NCBI GenBank assembly: GCA_007449985.2
Contig: VIIQ02000582.1
Coordinates: 62,001 to 126,000, forward strand
Length of the DNA: 64,000 nt
From: Desmodesmus armatus
Taxonomy: Eukaryota; Chlorophyta; Chlorophyceae; Sphaeropleales; Scenedesmaceae
Reading direction: 5' to 3'
Positions 34,541 through 51,501 of this stretch are shown piece after piece (position 1 is the stretch's first letter; each line of letters begins with the position of its first letter). Below the pieces are notes generated by a model. The model was not told the DNA's origin and made no database searches. It saw only the letters and a program-made list of their open reading frames with translations. Made by a program: the position numbers and the translations under genes.

Positions 34541-37500
34541 TACGACCCCCCCGACCCCCATCACCACTGCATACATCTGCCTCAGAGGCCTGCATGCGAT
34601 CCCGAGACCAAGGCAGCCAGCTGCTGCCGGGCTTGCTCTGCTTGCGTGTACTGCCAGCGTACTGCTGAGACACCGGCAGCAGAGGTGTGGTCAAGCTGTC
34701 CTTGCCATCCTGGGGCCAGGTGTCCTGCCAAGCTGCTGTGCTGTGCTTTGCTGCTGCTGAGGGGTCTGCTGTTGTGAGGGTCCCGGCCTTGAGCTCCTGG
34801 ATCATCTGTAGCTTTGTGTGCGGGAGTGCCTCTGCGATCACGCGGGACTGTGGCAGGCCGAGTTTCGAGGCCAGCACTGCAGCAGCACGGCTGGCAGGAC
34901 AGATTGCAAGCCACCGCGAGCAACAAGCACAGCAGCAGAATTGAGCAAGCGGTCAGACTGTTAACAAAATACCTTACAGCAACACGATTGACAGGACAGA
35001 ATGCAGGCCGCCGCAGGCACCAGAACACAGCAGCAGGGTTGAACAAGCGGTCAGCTGACAGTCACCAAAATATGACGGAGTTTAGCAGCGCGGCTTGCAG
35101 GACAGAAAATACAAGCCAGGCAAGGCTAGATGGCAAACAGCTCTAGGATGATCTGAGCAGCAGCTGTATGGTATATATCACAAGGGTGAGAGGCAGAAAA
35201 GCCCTGAAGTGTGACATGTCAAGCACTCATGTCTGACTGTCTGACACACAACCATGTCACGTGCGCATGTCTGCGTGTCTTACAAGGCATCACCTCACCT
35301 GCTGTCTCCCGTGATCATCCAGCACTGCATTCCGCGCTGCTGCAGCAGCCTCAGCACAGCCGGCGCCTCCGGTTTCATGCTGTCGGCAATGCCCAGCAGC
35401 GCGACCGCCTTGCTGTTTATTGCCGCAGCCACAACCGTCGCCCCTCCAGCCTCCATATCGGCTCTCTGCTGCCTGGCTGCTGCAGACAGCCCCACACCAC
35501 ACTCCTGCAGCCAGGCCACATTGCCAATGATGACATCCACAGCTGCCGCACTGCTGCCGCCATTGCTGCCACTGCTGCCACCATTGCTGCCACTGCTGCC
35601 GGCGGCTGGGATCACGCTGCAGCGCACACCCCTACCCGTCTGACTGTGGAAGCTTTCGATAGTGCACTGCAGCTCGTCAGGCATGACGCCCAGCTTTTCG
35701 GCATAACTGACAACTGCCTTTGCTAGCGGGTGTTCACTGCGAGCCTCCACAGCAGCAAGCATGGCAAGCATGAACCGCTGCGGCTGCTGCAGCTGCTCCT
35801 GCGGCGACCCTGCTGCTGCTGTGCTGGCAGCAGGGATGCTGTGGGTGTTGACTTGCTGCTGCTGCTGCTGTTGCGGCTTGGCTGGTGAGCTGCAGCGCAT
35901 GCCATTCGGCACGCCTTGCTGCCCCTTCTGCTGCTGCTGCTGCATGTCTGGGTGTTGCACTTTGTCGGCAGCGAAAGGCGATGGCGGCCCGGGATGGCTG
36001 CTGCTGTCATGACCAGCTGCAACTGGCTGCACCTTGCCAGCACAACAGGCTTTCTTCTGTGGAGAACTAGGCCGCTTCTTGCCTGGCGACTGCTGCTGAG
36101 AGGACTTCGAGCATCCACAGCCCCCCTTCTTGCTGCTGCAGCGACAGCTACTGCCGCACTTGCAACCTGAACCACAACTCGCATTGGAGCTGTTGCTTCG
36201 GGGCGCCGGCTTTTGCGCACTGCTGCCGCTACGGCAACAAGCTGACATGCTGCTGCTGGTGGTGGTGGTGGCGGCTGCGGTGCTGCTGCTGGTGGTGGTT
36301 TGCTGCTCTGCTGGCACTTCGGGCATTCCATCGTGGATGAAAACCAGCTGCTGTACCGCTGGCTTCCCGACTGTGAGGGTGCCAGTCTTGTCAAACACCA
36401 CAACTTGTGTCCTGCAGGCAGCCATATGCATATGCCAGTGCGGCAGAGCATGTTATGATGTCAACAAGCTTTGACTGAGTACAACGACAGTGGCAACATA
36501 CAAAGCAGCATGCTGAGCGGACCACTAACTGTGTAGTGGACAGTGCAGAAGCCCCACCAAACCCTCGCAGCTGAGCCCTATGCGTCAACAAAACTATCAG
36601 TAGTTCAGGCTGGGGGTTGCGTCTTATTGAGGCACACTCGCCCACAAGGAGGGGACGAAACCCTGATCCATTACCCCATAGCACACCTGTGTGCGCGTTC
36701 AAGTGTAGTGCCGCCCTTGATCAACACACCCAGCTTGGCTGCTACACCCGTTGCCACCATGACCACGGTGGGGGTAGCAAGGCCCAGGGCACAAGGGCAG
36801 GCAATGACCAGCACAGACACTGCATGCAACACAGCACGGCACAGCGCGACGGCAGCAAGTCAATCAGATGCGAAAGACCATCAGCTGCCGCAGTCCCGCC
36901 ATTTTCAAACTGCAGCCAACTGCTGTCAGCTGGTGTTGCCAACCAGCAGCTGACCAGTCACACAATGCTGTGAACAGCGTTGCAAAAAAACAAAAAAGCA
37001 AAACAAAAGTAAAAAACAGTGTTGCAAAACAGACCGGGACCTGTTGCGGCTGTCAGCCAGATGCAATGCGCTCGAGTAAACACTACAAATCCCAAAGCCA
37101 GGCATACCACAGTCACCAAGCACCTACCTGCACTCAGCAGGGCCAGCAAGAGGGGAGTGGTCCCTGCAGGCAGCAGCTCGGGGTTCAGCCGTCCACTGAG
37201 CCCTAAGCCCAGCCAGGTGGCAAAGGTGGCCGCAGCAATGACCGTCACCACCGGCACAAACCATGAGGCGATTGCGTCAGCCAGCGCCTGCAGCAAGGCA
37301 GAAGCACCAGAACAGCAAGCATTCGTGTTGTGGTTTACTCCGACTCTGGAAGTTCTTCAGGCACAGCGGCATATTCGGCTCGTCCTGGGGGCCCGGAAGC
37401 ATGGAAGGCAGCTGCCACATACACCCCTACACATCTGGCCTTGCATGCTGGAGCTCGCGCAAAGCATGCAGCGATTGCAACAACATGAGTCGATGCAGAC

Positions 37501-40500
37501 ACACCTGTATGGGTGCTTTGTAAGCCTGAGCAGCCTCCACAAGGCCGATGATCTGTGCCAACACAGTCTGGGCGCCCACGCACGTAGCACGGACATACAG
37601 CAGCCCAGAGCCGTTGACTGTGCCGCCGATGACACCATCACCGGGCTGCTTGGTGACCTGCAGGACACAAGCCAAGCAGCACGATGGTTTTCAGTCCCAT
37701 CTACCCATGTGTCCGATTCAATCCGTGCTGGGGGTGCCACCCATCTGGCTGCCATAAGAAATTCAGCGCTGCTTGGCGGCTGAAGCAAGGCATTGCTGGC
37801 AGCACCTGGGTCATCCAGATGCTCAAACCAGTGGTTTGCACTTACTCGAGTCAGCAGCACAGACAGGGGTTGAGCTACAAGGGTCAAGCATTCAAGACAA
37901 TGTGCACACAAGCAGAGGAGCTGCATTGTTGCTGAACGCCGGCAAACTCACATGCATAGGTTCTCCAGTGATCATGGACTCGTCAACAGCGCTGGTGCCT
38001 GCAGCGACGTTGCCGTCTGTAGGGATGGACTGACCCGGCCGCACCAGCAGAATATCCCCAATCTGCAACCGAACACAACCAAGGGTTGAAGGCCTGGCTG
38101 CACCTTGTTGTTTCTGACATCAGCACACTTGTCTGCGTGCGCAACCCATTTTGATAGTATCGGTTGATAACACATGCCATGCAAAGACACCGCTGCGCAA
38201 GCAAGCCCCTCCAGAAGCTTCGAACTTGAGCACAAACCCCCGGCACTCCTGTGTAACTTGAGAGCCGATTGCCTTCCTCAACCTGCCTGGGGTCAGCCCA
38301 ACTTACCTGCACGAGCCGTGTATCGATCTGCTGCACCGTTTCGACACGTCCATCCGCGCCCCCATACGTCACAAGCTCCGCAGTCTTTGGCGCCAACTGC
38401 ATCAGCGACCGCACCGCATCACTCGTACGGGCCTTTGCCATGGCTTCAAGATACTTCCCGAGGCACACAAACACGAGGATCAGCACGCTGCTCTCAAAGT
38501 AGACATGGCCCATGTAACTGGGGTCCAAGGCACACAGGATCATGGTGGTTACGGACTGTACGAAGGCTGCTGTGGTGCCCATGGACACAAGGAGGCCCAT
38601 GTTGGAGGAACCGTACTTGAGGCCATGCCACGCCTGCTTGTAGAAAGGCGTGCCGACTTTCACCTGCAAGCAAAGCACCAACAAGAGACCAAAACGTGTC
38701 TAGTCACGGTTGTCTGTGCTGCTGACCAAGCCACACCCCACAAGAGAGAGTTACCATATGCAGTGTACATGAAGACAGCGCCCAGCATAACCCCATACAC
38801 ACACTGCTTCACATGGCATGCATGCAAATCCAGCGCAGCAGGAGTCAGCACAAATCACCCAAAAAGCAGCATGCAAATGGAGCACACGCTCACCTGCACA
38901 ACAGCTGCCAGTATTGCCTGCACAATCCAGCCCAACGGCAACGCCCCAACCACCAAGGGACCCCGCATGATGGACTCCAGTCCAGGCAGCATGCCACCCA
39001 TGCTGAGGACCGCAACTGGCAGGGCGAAGGCACTGCCCAGCACCAGCCTGTGGCGCCAAGTGGCGGCTTCCCGCTCCATTGCTGCTGCTGGGCTTGCTGT
39101 AAGCACAGAGCAGGACATGCAGCACGAACATGTCGCGCATGGGTCAGGCAAACGGCTGAGTGCCCTGCAACCATCAATCTTGCTTTGACCAATTTAATAG
39201 CAGGCATCAACATACTGATAGCAGGCATCAGCATACGGTTTTGCATCGGTGGGGGGTTGCCGCGCATGGCATTGTGTACTGAACGCACCTGCAGCTGACT
39301 CTCCAGCCTCTGTCTTGTCAGCCAGTGTTGCTGTGAAGCCTGCACAGCACATATATGACAGCAGACTGCATCATGAGTTGGAGGTAAGACTAGATGCACA
39401 AAATGGTGTATGCAACCCTGCAGTATGGTATGTGCAGGAGCTGATGGTGCATGCTGGTCTAACATGAAAGGTTGAGCTGCCACACAACAGTGCAACTGCA
39501 GACCGGCAGCTGTGCTAATCCATCATCTGTGCTGGTGTGCTGGGGAGCCGCTTGCTGAGCATCCATCTGCAAGTGCTGCAACAAACTGCTAGAAGGATAA
39601 GACGGCGGCATGTCAATCACCTGCATCGTCAATTGCCTCAAGGACATCCCGAGGGCCACTGGCGCCTGAAGCGTCCAAGGTGACCATGGCTGAGTTGAGC
39701 AGCAGGTTGACAGCCACTGTCGTGACGCCAGGCAGCTGCAGGATAGCACACAGCACAGGACAGGACCGCACAGCATGGCACAGCATAGGACGACACAGTG
39801 TTAGCACTGATTGATGCACCAACCAGCACGCCACTCCTGGGTCAAGTCCGACGACCGTTTTCAGAAAGATGAATCACCCTCGTCCAAAATGTGCCAATGA
39901 ACACTTGCTGACGACCTTGCTCACAACACTTCGGGCCGTTTGAATGCTTGCAGCTCCATGTTTCAGTGTACGTTATGTTGGTCGTATGATGTACACTGTG
40001 TCAGCGGCTGCAAACTGACCCCATGGAGTGCCCTTCACAGCAGCCTCACCACCCTTACCTGCTTGACTGCAGCCTCCACAGACACCACACAGCTGCCACA
40101 GCTCATACCCTCGATGCTGAACTTATACTCCTCACTGGCTGGGACAGTCACTTCTGGCAGACCCTGCAGGCCCCCTGCCGCTGTAACGCCAGCACCGGCT
40201 CCTGCACCACTGCTGCTGCTGCTGGCGGCTGCTGCCCCAGCTACAGCTGCAGCATCCTGACCAGGACCCGCTACGGTGATAGCCACCTGATCCTGCTGCT
40301 TCTGCTGTAAGTCCTGCGCAGGTAGTGCTACGCTGGCTGGCAGTGGTGGCAGCTGCTGTGCTGCCGGCCTCAGGTGTGAACCCCGCATCGGGGACTGCTT
40401 CACGGGGGAAAGCACAGGTGAGGGCAGGGAGGACAGGCCGGCGGAGCCCCTGCTGCTGCTTGCAACCCTGGCCAGGTTTGGAGCGTTCTCCAGCAGCCGA

Positions 40501-41562
40501 CCCAGCAGCGCGGCTGGATTGCTGCTGGCTTTGATGAGCTCATCGTACGAGCTGCTGCCGGCTCCACGCTCGTCCTCCGCTGCTGCAGCCGCAAGTGCTG
40601 CTGTGCTGGGAGGAGAAGCAGCTGCTGCTGCTGTGGCGGCGGCTGCAGGAGAAGCTGTGCTGGCATGGCTGGTGCTGACTGTGCTGGGGCTGGTGGCTGC
40701 GGCGCCGGGCTGCAGGACAAACCCATAGGGCTGCAGTAAGGGTGTTGCGGATGACTGGACGGCTGCTGCTGCTGTGTGTGGCAGGAGTACCTCCAGGCAG
40801 GCTGTGACCAAGTCAAGCCTCACACCTGCAGCAGCAGCAGCAGCAGCAGCAATCACACAGCGCTACTGGGTGGTACCATGACACAGGCATCATGACTACA
40901 TCGCACCAACATGCATATGGATGAAGCGAATCATCAACCCCCCTTCTGCTCCAAAGTCTGTAAAGTCACACTGTTTGATCAGCTGCTGCAATGAGTCCGA
41001 TCATAAACCCTCAGCTGCAGTCAGGTCGTGTGCGCATTTGCAGCTGTTGCTGACCATTCACCACCAACCACCACCAGACAGCAGCGATACAATGGCCTAC
41101 TCACCCAGGACTTCCGGCAGTCTATCCAGCAGCACACCCCCAGCAGCATTTCCGTGTTTCCTGATCACATCTCTGTCTGCTGCCCTGTATGATATGGCTG
41201 CAACAGGCTGTGACAGCTCCAAGGCTAGCTGCTTAGCCTGCGCAAGCAAAAAATGTATCCGGTCAGTTTTATGGATGTCCATCATGCATGAAGGCCTTGC
41301 ATGGTGCATTTTGACCTGTGCAGCTGCAGTTCACCTGTTCCTGCGCTGTGTCATCATTGCAACTGCAGCCATGACACTTGCAGACACAGAGTGACAGCAC
41401 AGCAGCACCTCCGCGGATCAGGAGATGCGAGCATGTGCAGCCTGATCGGGGGTCACCACAGCAAGAGCAACCAGGTTGTGAAACTGATGCTTTTGCCGGA
41501 CTGCAGCAGGCTTTGCTCTCTTCCTGTAGAGGCTGCTGAATGCCCTTGCTGCAGCAACTCAT
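33109..41562 (-). CDS. Copper-type P1B ATPase (heavy-metal P-type ATPase), 1436 aa
   Basis: Sixteen exons, minus strand: 41562-41335, 41237-41105, 40825-40059, 39735-39621, 39339-39289, 39096-38894, 38663-38307, 38062-37952, 37657-37505, 37287-37128, 36819-36687, 36411-35299, 34890-34339, 34001-33928, 33555-33486, 33199-33109. It should pump Cu(I) across a membrane using ATP. Motifs: HMA site GMSCGSC (360-366), actuator TGEP (650-653), ion site CPC (767-769), phosphorylated Asp811 in DKTGT, SEHP (about 1029), GDGIND (1309-1314). Odd features: a Cys-rich N-terminus (14 Cys in 76 aa), a 173-aa insert with 12 Cys between DKTGT and SEHP, and a roughly 90-aa insert ending in ten Gln just before GDGIND. 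The TGEP form and GEPM-V-T-K resemble plastid PAA1-type pumps, but targeting is undecided. The first exon and its join are the least certain part. Confidence 0.9.
34500..34541. repeat. CTG microsatellite inside a Cu-ATPase exon
   Basis: A CTG run on the plus strand read as poly-Gln (ten Gln) on the minus strand, directly before the conserved [12 protein letters not shown] segment. Likely length-variable. Confidence 0.85.
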
Positions 41563-41959
41563 TACTGCTGCTTGATCAGAGTGTCAGCTGAAATAGAGCC
41601 GTACATGCCTTTATCATCCTTGAGAACAAAAGCAGATGTTGATGGCCTACCGAGCCATGTTGGTTCGTGTTCATGTTGCTGTCGGGATCATTAGTAACCA
41701 CCACCGTAACCCACTGTTCATCGCGGCCTCAACCTTTCACCTGCTCTTGGTGGTGAGAGGTCCTTTATGCGGTTGTCTAGTTGTTGCATTGGGCTGCAAA
41801 CGATGCTGCCTTGCCGACTGTGACAGGAGAGTGATCACCTGAAGGGCCTGAAACAATACAGGTACTGGGAGGGGTTGATTGAGCCTTGATCTGTTGATGT
41901 GACTGCCCTTGTGTGTTTCGCTTCCTTTGTGCTTATATGCTGTGCTGTTGGCGCCTGAC
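41563..41959. promoter_or_regulatory. Divergent promoter region, Cu-ATPase / LRR protein
   Basis: About 400 bp between the two opposite start codons. I looked for a copper-response core (GTAC) in a convincing cluster and found none. The promoter role is inferred from layout. Confidence 0.35.
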
Positions 41960-44081
41960 ATGTTGCAGGACATGATGAGCCTGCTGAGCTGCCTGTCGTC
42001 CTTGGGTATGGACACCTGGGCACAAGTCTTGCTGCCCAAGCTGATCGCTCACGGCTCAGCACAAGCTGTGGCCAGCACATGCAGCCAGCTGCGAGACCTG
42101 TGTTTCGGTGCAGTGCAACACATCGACCTCAGCAGCGTGCAGGACAGCAGTGACACCAGCAAGATGGAGACTTGGGTGCAACCCATTCCTCAACACTTCA
42201 AGAACATCACTTCAGTGCAGCTACTGTTCCACGAGGAGCCAAGCTACCACATCATGGCATACCTGCTGCCAGCACTTCAAGAGTGAGCGGGTTGTGAGGG
42301 GGGGTAGCTGCTGTGCTCAATGATAAGCTGCGCCAAATAAATGTCAGGCTATTTGCGGCAAGTTGACGTTCGTAACAGGGTGCTGGTTCCAAGGTAAGGT
42401 TCCAAGGGTGCCACACACAGTGCACACTCTTTCAGCTGTGCTGATGCTCTGCCAGTAGGACACAGCGAGCGTCTGCAACAAGAAACTTTGCAGGATCCCA
42501 TTGTTAGGCTGCCTGCCTATCATGTATCAGATGCAACGTCATGACTGTCCAGCACATTCACTCTGACTCTCTCCTGTTTGCCTTTCCTGCACAGGCTGCC
42601 GAAGCTGAACTGCGTGAAGCTGACAGTGAAGGGCGACCCTCGGCCCTTGTCCATCAGCACAGTGCTGTACAGCTTGCGCACACAGCTGAAAGGGCGCGTG
42701 CGCAGCATGCAATTGGACCTACAGCAGAGTTGGGTGGGGGCAGAGGAGGCCTGGAGGGAGCTCGGCAGAACCACAGGGCTCACGAAGCTTGTGCTGGACC
42801 TTGGGAAGGAGGTAGGAGATCGCTTGATGTGCTGTTGGTCAGTGATATGTGACATCAGATGTGCCTTGTATCGCGGCCTGGATTTGGATAGTGCCGTCGT
42901 ACGAACACAACCTGCAGTGACACAGTCGCTCGTACACTGCTGCTCTGTCGATATGCGTGCAGGTCCCAGTGCCCCTCGGCCAGCTTGACCTTCTGCCATT
43001 GGCCCACCTGCGCAGCTTGCAGGACTTGAGTGTCACCGGTGGCAGCCCAAGCTTCTGCCAGCCTCTACTGTCCTCCCAGCTTGCCAGTGGCTTGACCGCC
43101 TTTACCCACCTGGATATGGCAGGGTGCCTGTACTCGTGCTTGTCACGCATCAGCAGCTGTGTCGCTCTCAAACATCTAATGTTGAGTTGCCCGGAGGAGC
43201 ATGAGCAGGAGCTGGGTCTGAGCGAGTGGGAAGCTTTGGGTAAGCTCACAGGGCTTGTGCGTCTGGGTCTCCCAAGTGCTCACCTGCTGACATGCTCCCA
43301 GGAAAGCTGCGATGCTCTCAGCAAGCTGACCAGGCTGCAAGGTTTCGATGCAGGCCTGTGGTGTGTGGGCATGGTGTCTGCGCTGGCTGCCTGTACCCAA
43401 CTGACATATCTGGGAGGGGGTTGGCAGCAGGATGGCAGCAGCATCAATTGTGTCAAGCTTCCTAATGTGGTTTCGTTGGAGTTCACGTATGGCAGTCCAC
43501 CTTTTGCTGCTTTCCCCAACCTTGATCGTGTGCAGCAGCTGAGTTGCGTCTCGACAGAAGCATTCGCCGCCATGGCGAAGCACTGCACCAGGCTACGGCG
43601 CTTTGGGTCTGTGTCAGACCCCTTGGTGAGCAGCACCTTGCCCACTCTCGACGCTGAGCCGATACGTGATCGCACAGCCGCTGTGATGGCACTGTCAGCC
43701 TTGACCTGTCTAACACACCTGGAGTTTATGGTTGACATACCTGCAGAGCTTGTGGCTGTGGTGGACGCCGTACTTACACTGCTGCCCCACGGCTTCCGCC
43801 ACTTGGAAGTATATGTGCTCGGGAGTGAATCCGTGCGGCTCGGGACCCTGTGTCACCTGGCAAAGCTGCATGGTCTGCCATACTTGAGTCTGCAGCTCGA
43901 CTCTGAGTCAGCAGCTCATATGGTGCAGGATGCTGCAGGCTTTCTGAGCGCATTGAGTGGCATCCACCGTGTATATATTTTTGGGCTGTCGAGTGAGCAT
44001 GTGGCTGCATGCGTGGCTGCTCAGCATAAGATTGAGGAGGCGGGGATGCCCTGCCCCAAGATCCTGATTTTTAATGAATGA
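41960..44081 (+). CDS. Leucine-rich-repeat (F-box-like) protein, 552 aa
   Basis: Three exons: 41960-42282, 42595-42811 and 42963-44081, with joins that keep frame (phase 2, then phase 0). The N-terminus (LLPKLIAHGSAQAVASTCSQ, then LRDLCFGAVQHIDLS) looks like an F-box-type helical start leading into LRRs, but it is too diverged to call firmly. The rest is a series of irregular LRR units such as LAHLRSLQDLSVTGGS, LTAFTHLDMAGC, VALKHLMLS, LTGLVRLGLPSA, CTQLTYLGG and LTCLTHLEFM. Such proteins usually recruit substrates to SCF ligases or serve as scaffolds; neither is proven here. The start may be 41960 or the in-frame ATG at 41972. A broken copy of its 3' end lies at 44277-44445. Confidence 0.8.
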
Positions 44082-44276
44082 GTGGCAAGCTTTTTTTGGC
44101 TGTTTCCTACATGCGGAGCTGACTCAGTTGTTTAACTGGAGTTGTATACCAAACCGGGGTGCAGGATTCAGAGCTACGGCAGGTTTTACCAGGGGGAAGG
44201 CTACGGTTGACAGGTTGGTGATGATTGAATGTCTGTTTGTGAGTAGTTGGAGCTGTTGCAGTTCAAAGTAATACAG

Positions 44277-44445
44277 CTGGCAAGGTGCAGGGATCACCAT
44301 GTGGTGCCACACTTGTTCATCATAGGCTTGACTCCGGAGTTATCAAGTCATGTGGTGCAAGAGACCGCAGGCTTTCCAAGTGATATAGTGGTGTGTCGTG
44401 ACGTTCGAGCTGTCGAGTGTGCATGTGTACACACGTGTGGCTGCA
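44277..44445 (+). pseudogene. Remnant duplicate of the LRR gene 3' end
   Basis: CTGGCAAGGTGCAGG, ATGTGGTGCAAGAGACCGCAGG and GAGCTGTCGAGTGTGCATGTG line up in order with 43857-44010 of the intact gene (CTGGCAAAGCTGCATGG; ATGGTGCAGGATGCTGCAGG; GGGCTGTCGAGTGAGCATGTG). Frame is lost. It lies about 200 bp downstream of the parent, so it is a local partial duplication. Confidence 0.75.
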
Positions 44446-45276
44446 CAGATCGTTTTCGTATGAGGCTGGTTTGTCCTGCCGCTGTGGCCTGCTTGTGATG
44501 CAGTAGCTGGCAGTCTTGTCACCTGTACCTCACATGTTGAGGAGTTACATGTCACATGCGCTTCATCTCAGGGTTGGAAGAGTTAAAAGTTGTCGATGGC
44601 TGGCCCTTTCAAATGTGTGGAAGCCGCGGGCGGTCAATGTGTTGTCGGTGTGGTCTGTGTCACAGTGCTACAGCTCAACTATCTCAGCACGTTGCTCTTC
44701 CCTCGGTTCACCTGGTTTTGCGGTGAAGTCTTGTCTTGTCAGTTCAATGCAACAAAGGAGCAATCAAGTGCCATCACTCTTCCCACCACATGTTGTGACC
44801 TCCTATCATATCGGCTGGGCGTTTTTGGCTCTGCAGTCATTTCCAGGCTGGAAAGACCAGCAAGCAAGAATACCCCACCAAACAGCAACAGTTGCTGAAC
44901 TGCTGATCACAGTGAACTCATAAGGCTGATAAATGCACTAGTCACTAAACTGGGCACGACAGCTGCAGCCTCTGCGATCTTACTACAACATAAACTGGGC
45001 AGGTGTGACGTGCATTCCCAAACCAGGCAAACATTGTGACAACATGAAATGGTAACGTGCGTTTAGAAGAAGTACAAGCAACATATATCTATACATACAG
45101 TTGCACTGTCTGCAAGCTGCAGGACCATCACTAGATTGGATAGGGCTGAAGTGGGCGGCCAGCCACCGGGAGTGCCCCTGGCAAGACGGAGTCAATCTGC
45201 CAGCCTGGCCACAACACAGAACAGAACAGCGTGCCATTGACCACCACCAGATGCATCAACAACAAGCACACAGCGA
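44446..45276. other. Convergent intergenic region, LRR protein / CDK8
   Basis: Contains the 3' UTR of the minus-strand CDK8 gene, including element copy 3. A minus-strand TGTAA occurs near 44543. No gene is seen. Confidence 0.4.
44957..44990 (+). mobile_element. Short 3'-conserved retro-inserted element, copy 3 (strongly 5' truncated)
   Basis: Only 34 nt: CGACAGCTG, then CAGCCTCTGCGATCTTA and CTACAACA. It is flanked by the perfect 11-bp duplication TAAACTGGGCA (44946-44956 and 44991-45001). It shares its 3' end with the other copies but starts much later, as expected for 5' truncation during reverse transcription. Confidence 0.8.
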
Positions 45277-50949
<5,673 letters not shown>

Positions 50950-51501
50950 CTCACTGGGTGGGGATGCTGCACTGACTGCAGATGTACACCAACAGCTATG
51001 AATACTGCATGTGCACGACTGTGGCTGTCTTTACTTCCTGCAGCCCGTTGTCAATGTGCGACGATGGGACTGTCCCTACTGTCTACTGTCATGGGTCCTG
51101 TTCACCACACACAAAGGGGCAGCACTGTACTTGTAGGTGCTTTATTCCTGCCTGTGTTCAGAGTTGCAATCCCTCTTTTCACCCTTGCTGGTCCTGCATT
51201 CACTCAATGTTCATGATTTGGAGTTTCCTTGGACCCGGGAGGTTCTGCATGTGACATCAGGAAACGAGCGTTCCACACAGATGAACGGAGCATTATAACT
51301 TGTCAATGGATACATGCACAACTTGCATCGGCGTTGCCAACCGAACCGTTGCAAAAGCAATCTGATCTACCAACCAACTTGGTTTCGTAAGCAGTCGCTC
51401 TGCCTACCTGCTTTTGCTACCATCGCAGAGCCTCAGGGTGTTTCAGCGAAACTCAGGCTTCGCACAGTGCAGATACCACCCAGATATACCCCACAAACAC
51501 A
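50950..51501. promoter_or_regulatory. Divergent promoter region, CDK8 / DDRGK1
   Basis: About 550 bp between opposite start codons. No distinct TATA box or known element is visible. Promoter role is inferred. Confidence 0.35.

Noticed and set aside
36411..36425. Alternative Cu-ATPase acceptor at CACAAG to give [13 protein letters not shown]
   Set aside because: The preceding exon ends in phase 2, which fits the upstream CAG acceptor at 36411 ([15 protein letters not shown]); the alternative needs phase 1.
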